Shown here in pieces: positions 31,819 through 41,461 of a stretch of 64,000 nt of DNA. This stretch comes from Roseococcus sp. SYP-B2431. GTDB taxonomy: Bacteria > Pseudomonadota > Alphaproteobacteria > Acetobacterales > Acetobacteraceae. Location of the stretch: NCBI RefSeq assembly GCF_004336745.1, contig NZ_SJXD01000011.1, positions 744,001 to 808,000 of the forward strand, read 5' to 3'. Positions within the stretch are counted from its first letter, which is position 1; every line of letters begins with the position of its first letter. The position numbers were made by a program, and so were the translations under genes. The notes under the pieces were generated by a model. The model saw only the letters and a program-made list of their open reading frames with translations, had not been told where the DNA came from and did no database searches.

Positions 31819-34515
31819 CTACCCGGCGATCCGCGCCATCGCCGCATCGAGCCGCGCAATCTCGGCCTGGGCATCGGCGAGCCGCTCGCGGTTTTCCTCG
31901 ATCACCTCCTCCTTCGCCTTGGCGATGAATTCGGGATTGCCGAGCTTGCCGTTGATCTTCTTCACCTCGATCTCGGCCTTGGCGCGGTCCTTCGACAGGC
32001 GCGTGCGCTCCGCGCCGAGATCGATCACATCCGCCAGCGGCAGCATGAGCGTCGCCTCGCCGAGCACGCATTGCACCACGCCCTGGGGCGCGGCGCCGTC
32101 CAGCACCTCGATCCCGGTGACGCGTGCCAGGCGGCGGATCGCATCGATCCAGCGCCCGGCCCGTGCCAGCATCTCGGGCGACGCGCCCTGGACGAGCAGC
32201 TTCGTCGTGATGGAGGGCGGCACGTTCACCTCGGCGCGCACGGCGCGCACCTCGGAAATCAGGCGCACCACGCCGTCCAGCTCCGCGCGGGCCTCGGCGG
32301 CGTCGCGCACGGGTACGGCCTGCGGCCAGGCGGCGACGATCAGGCTGGCCTCTCCGCCATAGCCGAGCCGGGTCCAGAGCTCCTCGGTGACGAAGGGCAT
32401 GACCGGTTGCAGCAGGCGCAGGACCACGCCGACCACATGCTGGGCCGCGCCCTTCACCTCGTCCTTCTCGGGCCCGTCGGGTCCGTTCAGCACGGGCTTG
32501 GCGAATTCGATGAACCAGTCGCAGAAGCTGTTCCAGGTGAACCGATAGAGCACGGCCGCGTATTCGTCGAAGCGGAAGGCGTCGAGTGCGGCGGTCGCCT
32601 CCGCGATGGCGGTGTTCGCGCCATCCAGGATCCAGCGGGCGAGCGGCCCCTGGGCGCCGTCGGGCGTCCAGGCGGGATCGGCGGCGATGCCGTTCATCTC
32701 CAGGAAGCGCGAGGCGTTCCAGAGCTTAGTGGCGAAGGCGCGATAGCCCTCCATCCGCGCCTTGGCGAGCTTGATGTCGCGCCCCGGCGAGGCCAGCGCG
32801 GCCAAGGTGAAGCGCACCGCATCGGCGCCATAGGCATCGATGAGCTCGAGCGGGTCGAGGACATTGCCCTTCGACTTGCTCATCTTCGCCCCCTTCTCGT
32901 CGCGCACGAGGCCGTGGATGACGACGTGCCTGAAGGGAACCTCGCCCATGATGTGGATGCCGAACATCATCATCCGGGCGACCCAGAAGAAGATGATGTC
33001 GAAGCCCGTCACCAGCACGTCGGTCGGGTAGTACTTGTCCAGCTCGGGCGTCTTGTCGGGCCAGCCGAGGGTCGAGAAGGGCCATAATCCGCTGCTGAAC
33101 CAGGTGTCCAGCACGTCCTCGTCGCGCGTGAGCTCCACGTCGCGGCCGAATTTTTCCCGAGCCGCGGCTCGGGCGGTCTCTTCATCCTTCTCGACGAAGA
33201 TGCTGCCCTCCGGCCCGTACCAGGCCGGGATGCGGTGCCCCCACCAGAGCTGGCGCGAGATGCACCAGGGCTGGATGTCGCGCATCCAGGCGAAGAAGGT
33301 GTTCTCCCACTGCTTGGGCACGAACTCGGTCTTGCCGGTCTCCACCGCCTCGATGGCCGGCTTCGCCAGCGTCGCGGCGTCGCAGTACCATTGCAGCGTC
33401 AGCCGCGGCTCGATCGGCACGCCGGAGCGGTCGCCATGGGGCACGGTGTTGGCGTGGGCCTCCACCTTCTCCAGGAGCTCCAGCCGCTCCAGCTCCGCCA
33501 CGATGCGCTTGCGGGCCTCGAAACGGTCAACGCCCCCCAGAGAGCGGACGAAATCGGGATCGGCCGCGCCCTCCACCGCCCGCAGGTCGCCGCCGATCTC
33601 GTCGAGCCAGATGCGCGCCTCGGCGTCCAGCACGGAAGGCATGGGCAGGTCGTGCCGGCGGCCGACCTCGTAGTCGTTGAAATCGTGCGCGGGCGTGATC
33701 TTCACCGCGCCCGTGCCCTTCTCGGGGTCGCTGTAGTCGTCGGCCACGATCGGGATGGCACGGCCCACCAGCGGCAGGATGGCCCTCTTGCCGATCAGAT
33801 CCTTGAAGCGCGGATCCTCCGGATGCACGGCGACGGCGGTGTCGCCCAGCATGGTTTCCGGCCGCGTGGTGGCGACGAGGATGTGGCGCCCCGGCTCGCC
33901 CTCGATCGGGTAGCGGAGCGTCCAGATCTGCCCCTTGGTCTCCCGGCTTTCGACTTCGAGGTCGCTGATCGCCGTCTGGAAGACCGGGTCCCAGTTCACC
34001 AGCCGCGTGTCGCGGTAGATCAGGCCTTCCGTGTGCAGCCGCACGAAGACCTCGATGACCGCCTTGGACAGGCCGGCATCCATGGTGAAGCGCTCCCGCG
34101 GCCAGTCGAGCGACGCGCCGAGGCGGCGAAGCTGGCGCGTGATGGACCCGCCGCTCTCCGCCTTCCATTCCCAGATGCGGTCCACGAAGGCCTCGCGGCC
34201 GAGTCCCCTCCGGGTCTGGCCTTGCGTGCCGAGCAGGCGCTCCACGACCATCTGCGTCGCGATGCCGGCATGGTCCATGCCGGGCATCCAGAGCGCGTCG
34301 CGCCCCTGCATGCGCCGGTAGCGGACCATCACGTCCTGCAGCGTGTTGTTCAGCGCGTGGCCGATATGCAGGCTGCCCGTGACGTTGGGCGGCGGGATGA
34401 CGATGGTGAAGGGTTGCGCGTTGCTCTCCGGATGCGCGGAGAACGCGCCGGAGGCTTCGGAAGCGGCATAGAGCCGCGATTCCATCGAGGCGGGGTCGAA
34501 GGCCTTGTCGAGCAT
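31819..34515 (-). CDS. valS: Valyl-tRNA synthetase
   Basis: An 898-residue class I synthetase charging tRNA-Val. It has the P-N-V-T-G-S-L-H-I-G-H HIGH motif at about residue 42-52 and K-M-S-K-S in the second half (A-K-M-S-K-S-K-G-N). The editing domain carries T-T-R-P-E-T-M-L-G-D-T, and a C-terminal coiled-coil arm (about 830-898) is typical of ValS. The length is slightly below the E. coli enzyme. It is followed by hairpins and ilvD, and lies downstream of the popZ-like gene, an order shared with other alphaproteobacteria as I recall. Confidence 0.97.
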   Translation of the reverse strand: MLDKAFDPASMESRLYAASEASGAFSAHPESNAQPFTIVIPPPNVTGSLHIGHALNNTLQDVMVRYRRMQGRDALWMPGMDHAGIATQMVVERLLGTQGQTRRGLGREAFVDRIWEWKAESGGSITRQLRRLGASLDWPRERFTMDAGLSKAVIEVFVRLHTEGLIYRDTRLVNWDPVFQTAISDLEVESRETKGQIWTLRYPIEGEPGRHILVATTRPETMLGDTAVAVHPEDPRFKDLIGKRAILPLVGRAIPIVADDYSDPEKGTGAVKITPAHDFNDYEVGRRHDLPMPSVLDAEARIWLDEIGGDLRAVEGAADPDFVRSLGGVDRFEARKRIVAELERLELLEKVEAHANTVPHGDRSGVPIEPRLTLQWYCDAATLAKPAIEAVETGKTEFVPKQWENTFFAWMRDIQPWCISRQLWWGHRIPAWYGPEGSIFVEKDEETARAAAREKFGRDVELTRDEDVLDTWFSSGLWPFSTLGWPDKTPELDKYYPTDVLVTGFDIIFFWVARMMMFGIHIMGEVPFRHVVIHGLVRDEKGAKMSKSKGNVLDPLELIDAYGADAVRFTLAALASPGRDIKLAKARMEGYRAFATKLWNASRFLEMNGIAADPAWTPDGAQGPLARWILDGANTAIAEATAALDAFRFDEYAAVLYRFTWNSFCDWFIEFAKPVLNGPDGPEKDEVKGAAQHVVGVVLRLLQPVMPFVTEELWTRLGYGGEASLIVAAWPQAVPVRDAAEARAELDGVVRLISEVRAVRAEVNVPPSITTKLLVQGASPEMLARAGRWIDAIRRLARVTGIEVLDGAAPQGVVQCVLGEATLMLPLADVIDLGAERTRLSKDRAKAEIEVKKINGKLGNPEFIAKAKEEVIEENRERLADAQAEIARLDAAMARIAG

Positions 34516-34621
34516 CGCGCAGAGGTCGAACGCGCGGCGCGGCGCGTCAAGTCCCCAGGGCCGGATCGTCTTCGCGCCCCATCGGCCCGAAGACGCGAAT
34601 CAGCCCCGGCGCGGCGTCGGC

Positions 34622-35233
34622 TCAGCCCTGGCGGGACATCACCCGCTCGATCTCGGCGCGGACCAGCCGCTCCACCGTGGCCGGCAGATGGGCGTCGAGC
34701 CAGGCCTTCAGCATGGGCCGCAACTCCTCGCGCACGAGATCCTCGATGGACGGCCCCTGGCGGGTGACCGCCGCTCCGCGATCCTGGGCCAGCCGCGAGA
34801 GCTGGCCGAAGGCCGAGGCGGCGGCCGCGGCGGCCGTTGGATCGACGAGGCCGGAAGACGGCGGATCCTGGGGCTCCAGGGACATGAGGAAGGGCTCCGG
34901 CTGCGGGGGCTGCGGCGCGGCCCTGGGGCCGGGCTCGGCGGCGGATACGGGCGGCGACTCCTGGATGCGCGTGGGAGCCGGAGCGATCGCAATGGGCGCG
35001 GGCGTGGCCGCGACGGGCCCGGCGAGACTCTCGGGCGGCGCTATCATCATCTCGGGCGTGAGCTGGATCGCGGCAGAGGGCGCAGCAGGAGGCTTGGACG
35101 CGGAGGGGGTCGCAGCCGGCGAGGCCACGACGGTCGCCGCCGCCTGCTCGTCCTCGTTCAGGATCCGGCGGATCGAGGCGAGGATATCGTCCATCGACGG
35201 GTCCGTCCCGCCGGGGGGCCTGGAGGCCGACAT
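34622..35233 (-). CDS. PopZ-like DUF2497 polar-organizing protein
   Basis: A 203-residue protein with the three-part PopZ plan. It has an N-terminal helix M-D-D-I-L-A-S-I-R-R-I-L-N-E-D-E at about residues 14-29, a long proline/alanine/acidic linker (about 35-145), and a C-terminal oligomerization block. That block contains I-E-D-L-V-R-E-E-L-R-P-M-L-K-A-W-L and V-E-R-L-V-R-A-E-I-E-R-V. PopZ condenses at the cell pole and anchors ParB-parS. The start at 35233 lies one base after the tolC stop. No frameshift or truncation is seen; the linker is slightly longer than in Caulobacter. I leave the symbol blank because only the domain, not orthology, is shown. Confidence 0.82.
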   Translation of the reverse strand: MSASRPPGGTDPSMDDILASIRRILNEDEQAAATVVASPAATPSASKPPAAPSAAIQLTPEMMIAPPESLAGPVAATPAPIAIAPAPTRIQESPPVSAAEPGPRAAPQPPQPEPFLMSLEPQDPPSSGLVDPTAAAAAASAFGQLSRLAQDRGAAVTRQGPSIEDLVREELRPMLKAWLDAHLPATVERLVRAEIERVMSRQG

Positions 35234-35234
35234 C

Positions 35235-36713
35235 TCAGCGGCGAACGGCGGCGGTGGAGTAGTCCCCGATGCCGACCCAGCGGTTGCGCACGGCATTGTA
35301 GTAGGCCGTCATGTCGTAGACCTCGACCGGCAGGCCGAGATCCTGGGCCGTCAGCCGCCCGATCGAGGCCGCCAGCGCATAGGAGCCGGTGATCACCGAG
35401 GAGAGCGCGTTCACGAGGCTGGTGCGCGCGTTCAAAAGCTCCTGCTCGGCGTTCAGCACGTCCAGCGTGGTGCGGCTGCCCACGATCGCCTCGCGCTGCA
35501 CGCCGTCCAGCGCGATCTCCTGGGCGCGGATCTGGGCCCGGACGCTGTCGACCTGCGAGCGGTTGCTGCGCAGCGTCTCCCAGGATTGAGAGGCGTTCTG
35601 GGCCGCCAGGCGGCGCTGCTCGTCCACCTGGGTGATGGTCTGCTGGGCCTGCTGGCGCGCCTGGCGCACCGCCGAATGCTCGGCGCCGCCCTGGAAGAGG
35701 GGCACGGAGAGGTTGATGGTGGCCTGGCCGCCCGTCTGGCGGGTATGCGCAGTGGTCTGGTTGTCCTGCCGGAAGGCCTGGGCATTGGCCGAGATCTGCG
35801 GCAGCAGGACCGACATCTGCACGTCGATGTTGTCGCGCGCCGAGGCCGCGGCGAAGAGCGCCGCCACCACGTTCGGGTTGTTCGCGATGGCCACGGCCTG
35901 GGCCTCGGCGGCGCTGCGGATGGGCACGTTCAGCGGCTGCGGATTGGTCAGCCGCTGCGGCGCGGCGCCGATCACGCGCTCGAAGGTGGCGCGGGCGATC
36001 TGCAGCGTGCCCTCGGAATTGGTGCGCGTGGCGCGCGCGCCGGCCAGCCGGCTCTCGGCCTGGGCGACGTCGGTGCGGGTGATCTCGCCGACGCGGAAGC
36101 GCTCATTAGTGGCCTGGAGCTGGCGGGTCAGCACCTGCTCGTTGTTGATATTGAGGCGCAGCAGCTCCGAATTCTGGATCATGCCGATATAGGCCTGGAC
36201 GGCGTCGCCCAGCACCTGCTGCTCGACGGCGAGCAGGCGGGCACGCTGCGCCAGCACGGTGTTCTCCGCCTGGCGGGTCTGCGCCACGGTCCGGCCGCCG
36301 CGATAGATCGGCTGGGTCAGCGTCATGGTGGCCGAGGCGGGGGTGCGCTCCTGCCGAATGGTCGAGGGAATCGGGCCCTGGGTGCCGTTGGTGAGCGGGC
36401 CCACCGGATCGCGGAAGAAGAAGCTGCCGTCGGGGCGGAAGAACTGGGTCTGGCTGCGGGTGCGGACATCGGCCGCGCCGGCGCTGCCGGCCATGACCAC
36501 CGTCGGCCGCCACCCGGCCAGCGCCTGGGGCACGCCCTCGTCCACGGCGCGGAGCTGGGCGCGCGCGGCCAGCAGGGTCGGGTTGTTGTTGTAGGTCGCG
36601 GCCAGGGCCTGCTGCATCGTCTGCGCAGATGCGGGCGCAGCTGCGAAATGCCCCGCCGTGAAGAGACCGGCCGCCGTGGCGGACAGGAGAACAAACCTCA
36701 TGCCCAGATGCAT
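35235..36713 (-). CDS. tolC: TolC-family outer membrane efflux/secretion channel
   Basis: A 492-residue outer membrane factor with a signal peptide (M-R-F-V-L-L-S-A-T-A-A-G, cleavage after A-S-A-Q). Two repeat halves each contain the OEP pattern, with long heptad-rich helices (Q-A-E-S-R-L-A-G-A-R-A and L-N-A-E-Q-E-L-L-N-A-R). I choose the ATG at 36713 with GGAG nine bases upstream; ATG at 36701 is the alternative. TolC serves efflux pumps and type I secretion; no cognate pump is in the window. It abuts the popZ-like gene by one base and follows pcm, the order usual in alphaproteobacteria. Confidence 0.92.
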   Translation of the reverse strand: MHLGMRFVLLSATAAGLFTAGHFAAAPASAQTMQQALAATYNNNPTLLAARAQLRAVDEGVPQALAGWRPTVVMAGSAGAADVRTRSQTQFFRPDGSFFFRDPVGPLTNGTQGPIPSTIRQERTPASATMTLTQPIYRGGRTVAQTRQAENTVLAQRARLLAVEQQVLGDAVQAYIGMIQNSELLRLNINNEQVLTRQLQATNERFRVGEITRTDVAQAESRLAGARATRTNSEGTLQIARATFERVIGAAPQRLTNPQPLNVPIRSAAEAQAVAIANNPNVVAALFAAASARDNIDVQMSVLLPQISANAQAFRQDNQTTAHTRQTGGQATINLSVPLFQGGAEHSAVRQARQQAQQTITQVDEQRRLAAQNASQSWETLRSNRSQVDSVRAQIRAQEIALDGVQREAIVGSRTTLDVLNAEQELLNARTSLVNALSSVITGSYALAASIGRLTAQDLGLPVEVYDMTAYYNAVRNRWVGIGDYSTAAVRR

Positions 36714-36859
36714 ATGACCCAACTCCGTTCCCGCTGCCGCCGATTATAGCCGCTTCCGGGCATATCGCACCACCGCCGGAAAATTGAAGGCTTCCTTCGG
36801 CGGGCGAGCCAAGGGCGCCCTCGCGCCCGCGATCGCGACGCTTGAAACGGCAGGCCGTC

Positions 36860-37555
36860 TCAGAAGACGAAGCCCGGCGCCGGAGCGAAGTCCGCCAGGA
36901 GGGGGCCGGCCGCATCCGGGCCCGCCACCTCGGTCAGGCCGCCGCCGAGCTTCCGCAGCATGAGGATGCGCCCCGTCCCACCCGGCTCGCGCCGGATGAC
37001 GAGGAGGCGCCCGCCCTCGCCGAGCTGCGAGCCCAGCGCCGCGGGCACGGCTTCCACCGCCCCCTCGATCAGGATGAGCCGGTAGGGCGCGCCGGAGGGC
37101 ACGCCTCCCCGCGGGTCGGCGTTCACCATCGTGGGGCGGTTGCCGTGCAGGCCGAAGCCGAAGGCCCGCTCGGAAGGGCCCGCCAGGGCGGCGTCGGATT
37201 CGACGGCCGTGACCTTCAGGCCCATCCGGGCCAGCACCGCCGCGCCGTAGCCGCTGCCGGCCGCGAGCACCAGGGCGCGCTCGCCGGGCTGGGGCAGCGC
37301 GAGCTGGATCATCTTGGCCAGCACCATGGGCGCCAGCATGGCGCGGCCGCCGCCCAGCGGCACCGCCTCGTCCGCATAGGCGCGCGGGCGCAGCGCGGGC
37401 GGCAGGAAGGCCTCGCGCGGGATCTCGCCCATGGCGCCGAGCAGCAGCGGGTCGGTGATGCCGTTCGGGGTGAGCTGGCCGTCCACCATGAAGCGCCGGG
37501 CCCGGGGGAAGTCCTCTTCGATCGCCGGAACGTCGGCCACCAGGCTCTGCGCCAT
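36860..37555 (-). CDS. pcm: Protein-L-isoaspartate O-methyltransferase
   Basis: A 231-residue PCMT-family protein. The substrate-proximal I-P-R-E-A-F-L-P and Y-A-D-E-A-V-P-L are recognizable, and the SAM site reads A-L-V-L-A-A-G-S-G-Y-G-A-A, where the family norm is L-E-I-G-T-G-S-G-Y. The divergence in this loop and a weak S-Q/P-x-x-V-A segment mean it may belong to the diverged Pcm-like group that sits before tolC in alphaproteobacteria, and repair activity is not assured. The ATG at 37555 is preceded by GAGGTG. The tolC gene follows after about 146 bases. Confidence 0.82.
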   Translation of the reverse strand: MAQSLVADVPAIEEDFPRARRFMVDGQLTPNGITDPLLLGAMGEIPREAFLPPALRPRAYADEAVPLGGGRAMLAPMVLAKMIQLALPQPGERALVLAAGSGYGAAVLARMGLKVTAVESDAALAGPSERAFGFGLHGNRPTMVNADPRGGVPSGAPYRLILIEGAVEAVPAALGSQLGEGGRLLVIRREPGGTGRILMLRKLGGGLTEVAGPDAAGPLLADFAPAPGFVF

Positions 37556-37623
37556 ATCCACTCACCTCAATCCTGATCGGGGGGGTTATAGGGTGGGCGG
37601 CGCGCGCCGGAAAGCAGCCTGCC

Positions 37624-37652
37624 TTGACCGAAACGCCGCCGGGCCCGATACA
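37624..37652 (+). promoter_or_regulatory. Promoter of tRNA-Cys
   Basis: TTGACC (37624-37629) and GATACA (37647-37652) are separated by 17 bases, a good match to a housekeeping-sigma -35/-10 pair. The -10 box ends 26 bases before the tRNA 5' end at 37679. This is the clearest promoter of the window. Confidence 0.65.
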
Positions 37653-37678
37653 ACGCGGCCTGAGGGGAAGACCCTGAT

Positions 37679-37752
37679 GGTCCGATGGCCGAGTGGTTAG
37701 GCACAGGTCTGCAAAACCTGCTACGGCGGTTCAATTCCGCCTCGGACCTCCA
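37679..37752 (+). tRNA. tRNA-Cys (GCA)
   Basis: A 74-base tRNA with encoded CCA. The acceptor stem GGTCCGA pairs with TCGGACC. The D arm holds G-C-C/G-G-C. The anticodon stem CAGGT/ACCTG closes the loop CTGCAAA with anticodon GCA, which reads Cys codons. The T arm is GGCGG/CCGCC around TTCAATT. It is flanked by a good promoter and by the convergent SLC13 gene downstream. Confidence 0.97.
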
Positions 37753-37773
37753 TCCCTTCTCCCTTGAGCCTGC

Positions 37774-39600
37774 TCACAGCGGCAGCAGGATCGGCACCAT
37801 CAGCACGCTGACGGCCATCACGATCAGGCTCAGCGGCACGCCGACCTTCACGAAATCGCCGAAGCCGTAATTGCCCGGCCCCACCACCAGCGTGTTCACC
37901 GGCGAGGAGATCGGCGTCATGAAGGCCGTGGAAGCAGCGAGCGCGATGATCATCGCGAAGGGATAGGGCGAGGCCCCCATGTCCCGCGCCACCGCCAGCG
38001 CCACGGGCGCCATCAGCACGGCCGTCGCCGTGTTGGAGATGAACAGTCCCAGCATCGCCGTGATCAGGAAGAGCAGCCCCAGCACCATGCGCGGCGAGGC
38101 ATTGCCGGCGATCGCCGTCACCGCCTCGGCCGCCAGCTCCACGCCGCCGGTCCGCTGCAGGGCCAGTGAGAAGGGCAGCATGCCCACGATCAGGATCAGG
38201 CTCTTCCAGCTGATGGAGCGGTAGGCCGAGTTCATGTCGAGGCAGCCGAACGCGCCCATCAGCAGGCAGCCGATCAGCGCCGCATGCACATTGGGTACCA
38301 GCCCGCTGATCATGAGGCCGATCGTCAGCGCCAGGATGGCCACGGCCTGCGGCGCCTTGCTTGCGGCTGGCAGCACCTCCTCCATCTCGGCCGGCAGGCT
38401 GAGCACCACCATCTCGGAGGGTTCGGATTGCAGATTGCGGATGTCCGACCAGAAGCCGGTCAGCAGCAGCGTGTCGCCGACCTTGAGCTGCTCCTCGAGC
38501 AGCCCCTCGCTCAGCACCTTCCGCCCCCGCCGCAGCCCGATGACGGTCAGGCCCGATTCGGAGCGCACCCGCGCCTGCAGCACCGTCTGGCCCACCAGCG
38601 GCGAATCGGCGGGAATGATAACCTCCACCATGCCGATCTCCTGCGAGCGGTCGGTGACATAGCCGCCATCGCCGAGCGGCAGGATCTGGAGCCGGTACTT
38701 CTCCCGCAGCGCCTCGATCTCGACATCGGGCAGGATGACGTCGAGCAGCATGATGTGCCCGGCCTCCAGCACCGTTCGCGCCATGGGGCGGATCACCTCG
38801 GTCGAGAAGCGGCCGCCGATCTCGATGGCCAGCAGGTTCACGCCGCTGGCGCGCAGTTCCAGGTCGTCCAGCTTCTGCCCGACCAGCGGCGAGCCCATCA
38901 TGATCCGCACGCGATAGGCGCGCCGGTTCAGCCCGTATTGCTCCACCCAGCCCGGCAGGCTGGGGCGCCCCTGCCGTCCCAGGACCGGCTTCGTGCTGGG
39001 CAGCAGGCGGCGGGCGAAGAGCATGTAGGCCGTGCCGATGATCAGCATGGGAAGGCCGAAGGGCGTGAAGGCGAAGAAACCGAAGCTCTCGCCGCCCTGG
39101 CGCACCAGCTCGGCGTTCACCACGAGGTTCGGCGCGGTGGCGACCAGCGTCATCATGCCGCTCATCAACGCGGCGATGCTGAGCGGCATCATGAGCTGGC
39201 TCGGCGCCGTGCCGGTGTTCTGGCAGATCCGCAGCACGACCGGGATGAAGATCGCCACCACCGCCGTCGAGCTCATGAAGGCACCGAGGAAGCCCGAGGC
39301 CAGCATCAGCAGCACCAGCATCCGCGTCTCGCTGCGGCCCGCCCTGGCGTTCAGCCAGTCGCCCATCAGCCGCGCGACGCCCGTGCGCACCAGCCCCTCC
39401 CCGATGACGAAGAGGGCCGCGATCAGCACGATATTGGGATCGGAGAAGCCCGCCAGGGCCTCGTTGATCGTGAGGACGCCGGTCAATGGCATCACCGCGA
39501 TCATGATGAGCGCGACCGCGTCCATGCGCGGGCGGTTCGCCACGAACATGCCGATGGCGGCGCCGAGCAGGAGGAGGACGAGGATCAGGTCGATGTTCAT
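37774..39600 (-). CDS. SLC13-type permease with RCK/TrkA-C domains (first of a tandem pair)
   Basis: A 608-residue DASS/SLC13-like anion transporter. It has two transmembrane halves (about residues 1-190 and 400-608) and, between them, two TrkA-C-type regulatory domains (about 220-380). These are marked by S-P-L-V-G-Q-K-L-D-D-L and S-P-L-V-G-Q-T-V-L-Q-A-R. Members carry carboxylates or sulfate in various bacteria; the substrate here is unknown. It is paralogous to the gene at 39613-41424, 12 bases upstream, so one transcription unit is likely. The RCK-type insert suggests ligand gating. Confidence 0.88.
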   Translation of the reverse strand: MNIDLILVLLLLGAAIGMFVANRPRMDAVALIMIAVMPLTGVLTINEALAGFSDPNIVLIAALFVIGEGLVRTGVARLMGDWLNARAGRSETRMLVLLMLASGFLGAFMSSTAVVAIFIPVVLRICQNTGTAPSQLMMPLSIAALMSGMMTLVATAPNLVVNAELVRQGGESFGFFAFTPFGLPMLIIGTAYMLFARRLLPSTKPVLGRQGRPSLPGWVEQYGLNRRAYRVRIMMGSPLVGQKLDDLELRASGVNLLAIEIGGRFSTEVIRPMARTVLEAGHIMLLDVILPDVEIEALREKYRLQILPLGDGGYVTDRSQEIGMVEVIIPADSPLVGQTVLQARVRSESGLTVIGLRRGRKVLSEGLLEEQLKVGDTLLLTGFWSDIRNLQSEPSEMVVLSLPAEMEEVLPAASKAPQAVAILALTIGLMISGLVPNVHAALIGCLLMGAFGCLDMNSAYRSISWKSLILIVGMLPFSLALQRTGGVELAAEAVTAIAGNASPRMVLGLLFLITAMLGLFISNTATAVLMAPVALAVARDMGASPYPFAMIIALAASTAFMTPISSPVNTLVVGPGNYGFGDFVKVGVPLSLIVMAVSVLMVPILLPL

Positions 39601-39612
39601 GGGGGATGCCCC

Positions 39613-41424
39613 TCAGAATGGCCAGAAGACGGGCACGAGGAAGGTCGCGATCAGGAAGGACCAGCCGAGCAGCGGCAGGCCGAGCTTCCAGTAGTCGCCG
39701 AAACGATAGCCGCCGGGCCCCTGCACCATCAGGCTGGCGGAGGAGGCGATGGGCGTGAGGAAGGAGGCCGCGGCCGCGACGGCCACGACGACCAGCGTCG
39801 TGCGCGGCGAGATGCCGATCCCGGTCGCCGTCGCGATCGCGACCGGGATGAGGATCAGTGCCGTCGCCGTGCTGCTGATGAGCTGGCCGAGCAGCGCCGT
39901 GAGCACGAAGAGCGCGGCCAGCATCTTGTAGGGGCTGGCCTCGCCGAGCAGGCCGACCAGCGTGTCGGCGATAAGCTCGGCGGCGCCCGTCTTGCGCATC
40001 GCGATGGAGAGCGGGATCAGCGAGGCGATCATGATCAGCGCCGTCCAGTTGATCGCCCGATAGGCCCGCTCGGCCTTCAGCGCGCCCGACAGCACCGTCG
40101 CGCAGGCCGCCGTGACGCCGGCGATGACGCTCGGCACCACGCCCGTCGCCAACGCGGCGACCATGGCCAGCAGGATCGCGACCGCCCGCGCCGCCCCCGT
40201 GCCGAGCGGGATGGCCTGGCCACGGATGGCCTCCGGCGAAGCCACCACCAGCACGTCCGGGTCGTCCGAATGCTTCTCCAGCGCCTCCCAGCGGCCCTGG
40301 ATCAGCAGCGTGTCGCCAGCGGCCAGGGTCACCTTGCCCGGACCCAGATTCTCGCCGCGCCGCTGGATGCCGAGGATGATGAGGTCGCCCTCCGGCGTGA
40401 CCATGCCGGGGAAGACCGTGTCGCCGATCAGCCCGGAGCGCGGCGGCAGCACCACCTCGGTGAAGCCGTGGGTCTGGTTGAACAGCGAGGCGCTGAGCTC
40501 GGCGCGCTTGGCCGGCTCGGCATGCTCGAGGCGCTTCTCGGCGGCGAAATCGGCGATGGCCTGGGACTCGCCGCGCATGAAGAGGATGTCGCCCGCGGCC
40601 AGCACCGGACTGGCCATGGGCGGTGCCTTGCCGCCGGGCCGGATGGCGATAAGGCTGAGGCCCGGGCGGTTCTCGGCCTCGACCGCCGGGCTGGGCTGAC
40701 CGACGAAGGGTGAATCCGGCGTGATCACCAGGCGGTGCATGCTCTCGAAGACCTCGTACTGCTCGGCCAGCGTGCCGGAGTGCCGGCTGAGGTCCTGCGG
40801 GATGCCGCGCCCGGCGCGCATCGGCAACAGGCGCTCGCCGAAGAAGACGACGATCGTGACCGTTCCCGCCAGAAGCGGGATGCCGACCGCCGTCACCTCG
40901 AAATAGCCGAAGGGGGCCATGCCGGCCTCCGTCGCGGCATCCGAGACCAGCACGTTCACCAGGCTGCCGGTCAGCACCAGCATCGAGCCCGAATAGGAGG
41001 CGAAGGCCAGCGGCATCATCAGCTGCGAGGGGGACCAGCCCAGCCGCACCGCCACCAGCACCAGCACCGGCAGCAGCGCGGAGACTGCTCCGCTGGAGCC
41101 GATCAGGGCGGTGAGGAAGCCCACCAGCAGCATGGACAGCACGAGCAGCCGCCGGCGGCTCTTGCCGGCCTGGGCGATCAGCAGCTTGCCGGCCCAGGCG
41201 GTGACGCCGGTCGCGTCCAGGCTCGCGCTCACCACGAAGAGCGAGGCGATGAAGAGCACAGTCGTGTCGCCGAAGCCTGCCAGCGCCTCGTGATGGTCGA
41301 GGATGCCCGTGAAGTAGAGGGTGAGCGCGGCCGCCAGCGCCACGGGGGCGACGGGCACGCGGTTGGAGACGAAGGCCAGCACCATCACTCCGATAACGGC
41401 GAAGGTGATGGAGATCTCGTTCAC
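39613..41424 (-). CDS. SLC13-type permease with RCK/TrkA-C domains (second of a tandem pair)
   Basis: A 603-residue homologue of its downstream neighbour. It has the same split permease with two TrkA-C domains, seen as S-P-F-V-G-Q-P-S-P-A-V and R-S-G-L-I-G-D-T-V-F-P-G around residues 230 and 320. The membrane halves include Q-L-M-M-P-L-A-F-A-S-Y, like the other copy's Q-L-M-M-P-L-S-I-A-A. Divergence throughout argues for an old duplication rather than a recent tandem copy. It is downstream of an AbgT-type transporter gene on the same strand, so three secondary carriers lie in series. Confidence 0.88.
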   Translation of the reverse strand: MNEISITFAVIGVMVLAFVSNRVPVAPVALAAALTLYFTGILDHHEALAGFGDTTVLFIASLFVVSASLDATGVTAWAGKLLIAQAGKSRRRLLVLSMLLVGFLTALIGSSGAVSALLPVLVLVAVRLGWSPSQLMMPLAFASYSGSMLVLTGSLVNVLVSDAATEAGMAPFGYFEVTAVGIPLLAGTVTIVVFFGERLLPMRAGRGIPQDLSRHSGTLAEQYEVFESMHRLVITPDSPFVGQPSPAVEAENRPGLSLIAIRPGGKAPPMASPVLAAGDILFMRGESQAIADFAAEKRLEHAEPAKRAELSASLFNQTHGFTEVVLPPRSGLIGDTVFPGMVTPEGDLIILGIQRRGENLGPGKVTLAAGDTLLIQGRWEALEKHSDDPDVLVVASPEAIRGQAIPLGTGAARAVAILLAMVAALATGVVPSVIAGVTAACATVLSGALKAERAYRAINWTALIMIASLIPLSIAMRKTGAAELIADTLVGLLGEASPYKMLAALFVLTALLGQLISSTATALILIPVAIATATGIGISPRTTLVVVAVAAAASFLTPIASSASLMVQGPGGYRFGDYWKLGLPLLGWSFLIATFLVPVFWPF

Positions 41425-41461
41425 GGCGCGCCGCGACCTTGGCCGCCCCCGGCCCCCGCGC

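Noticed and set aside
37562-37640. Promoter for pcm with a TATAAC box on the reverse strand
   Set aside because: The -10-like hexamer is present but no convincing -35 hexamer lies at 16-18 bases.
38284-40713. 809-codon plus-strand frame over both SLC13 genes
   Set aside because: It is very rich in His, Gln, Arg and Asp, the mirror of hydrophobic membrane codons; no domain is recognizable and it is antisense to two transporters.
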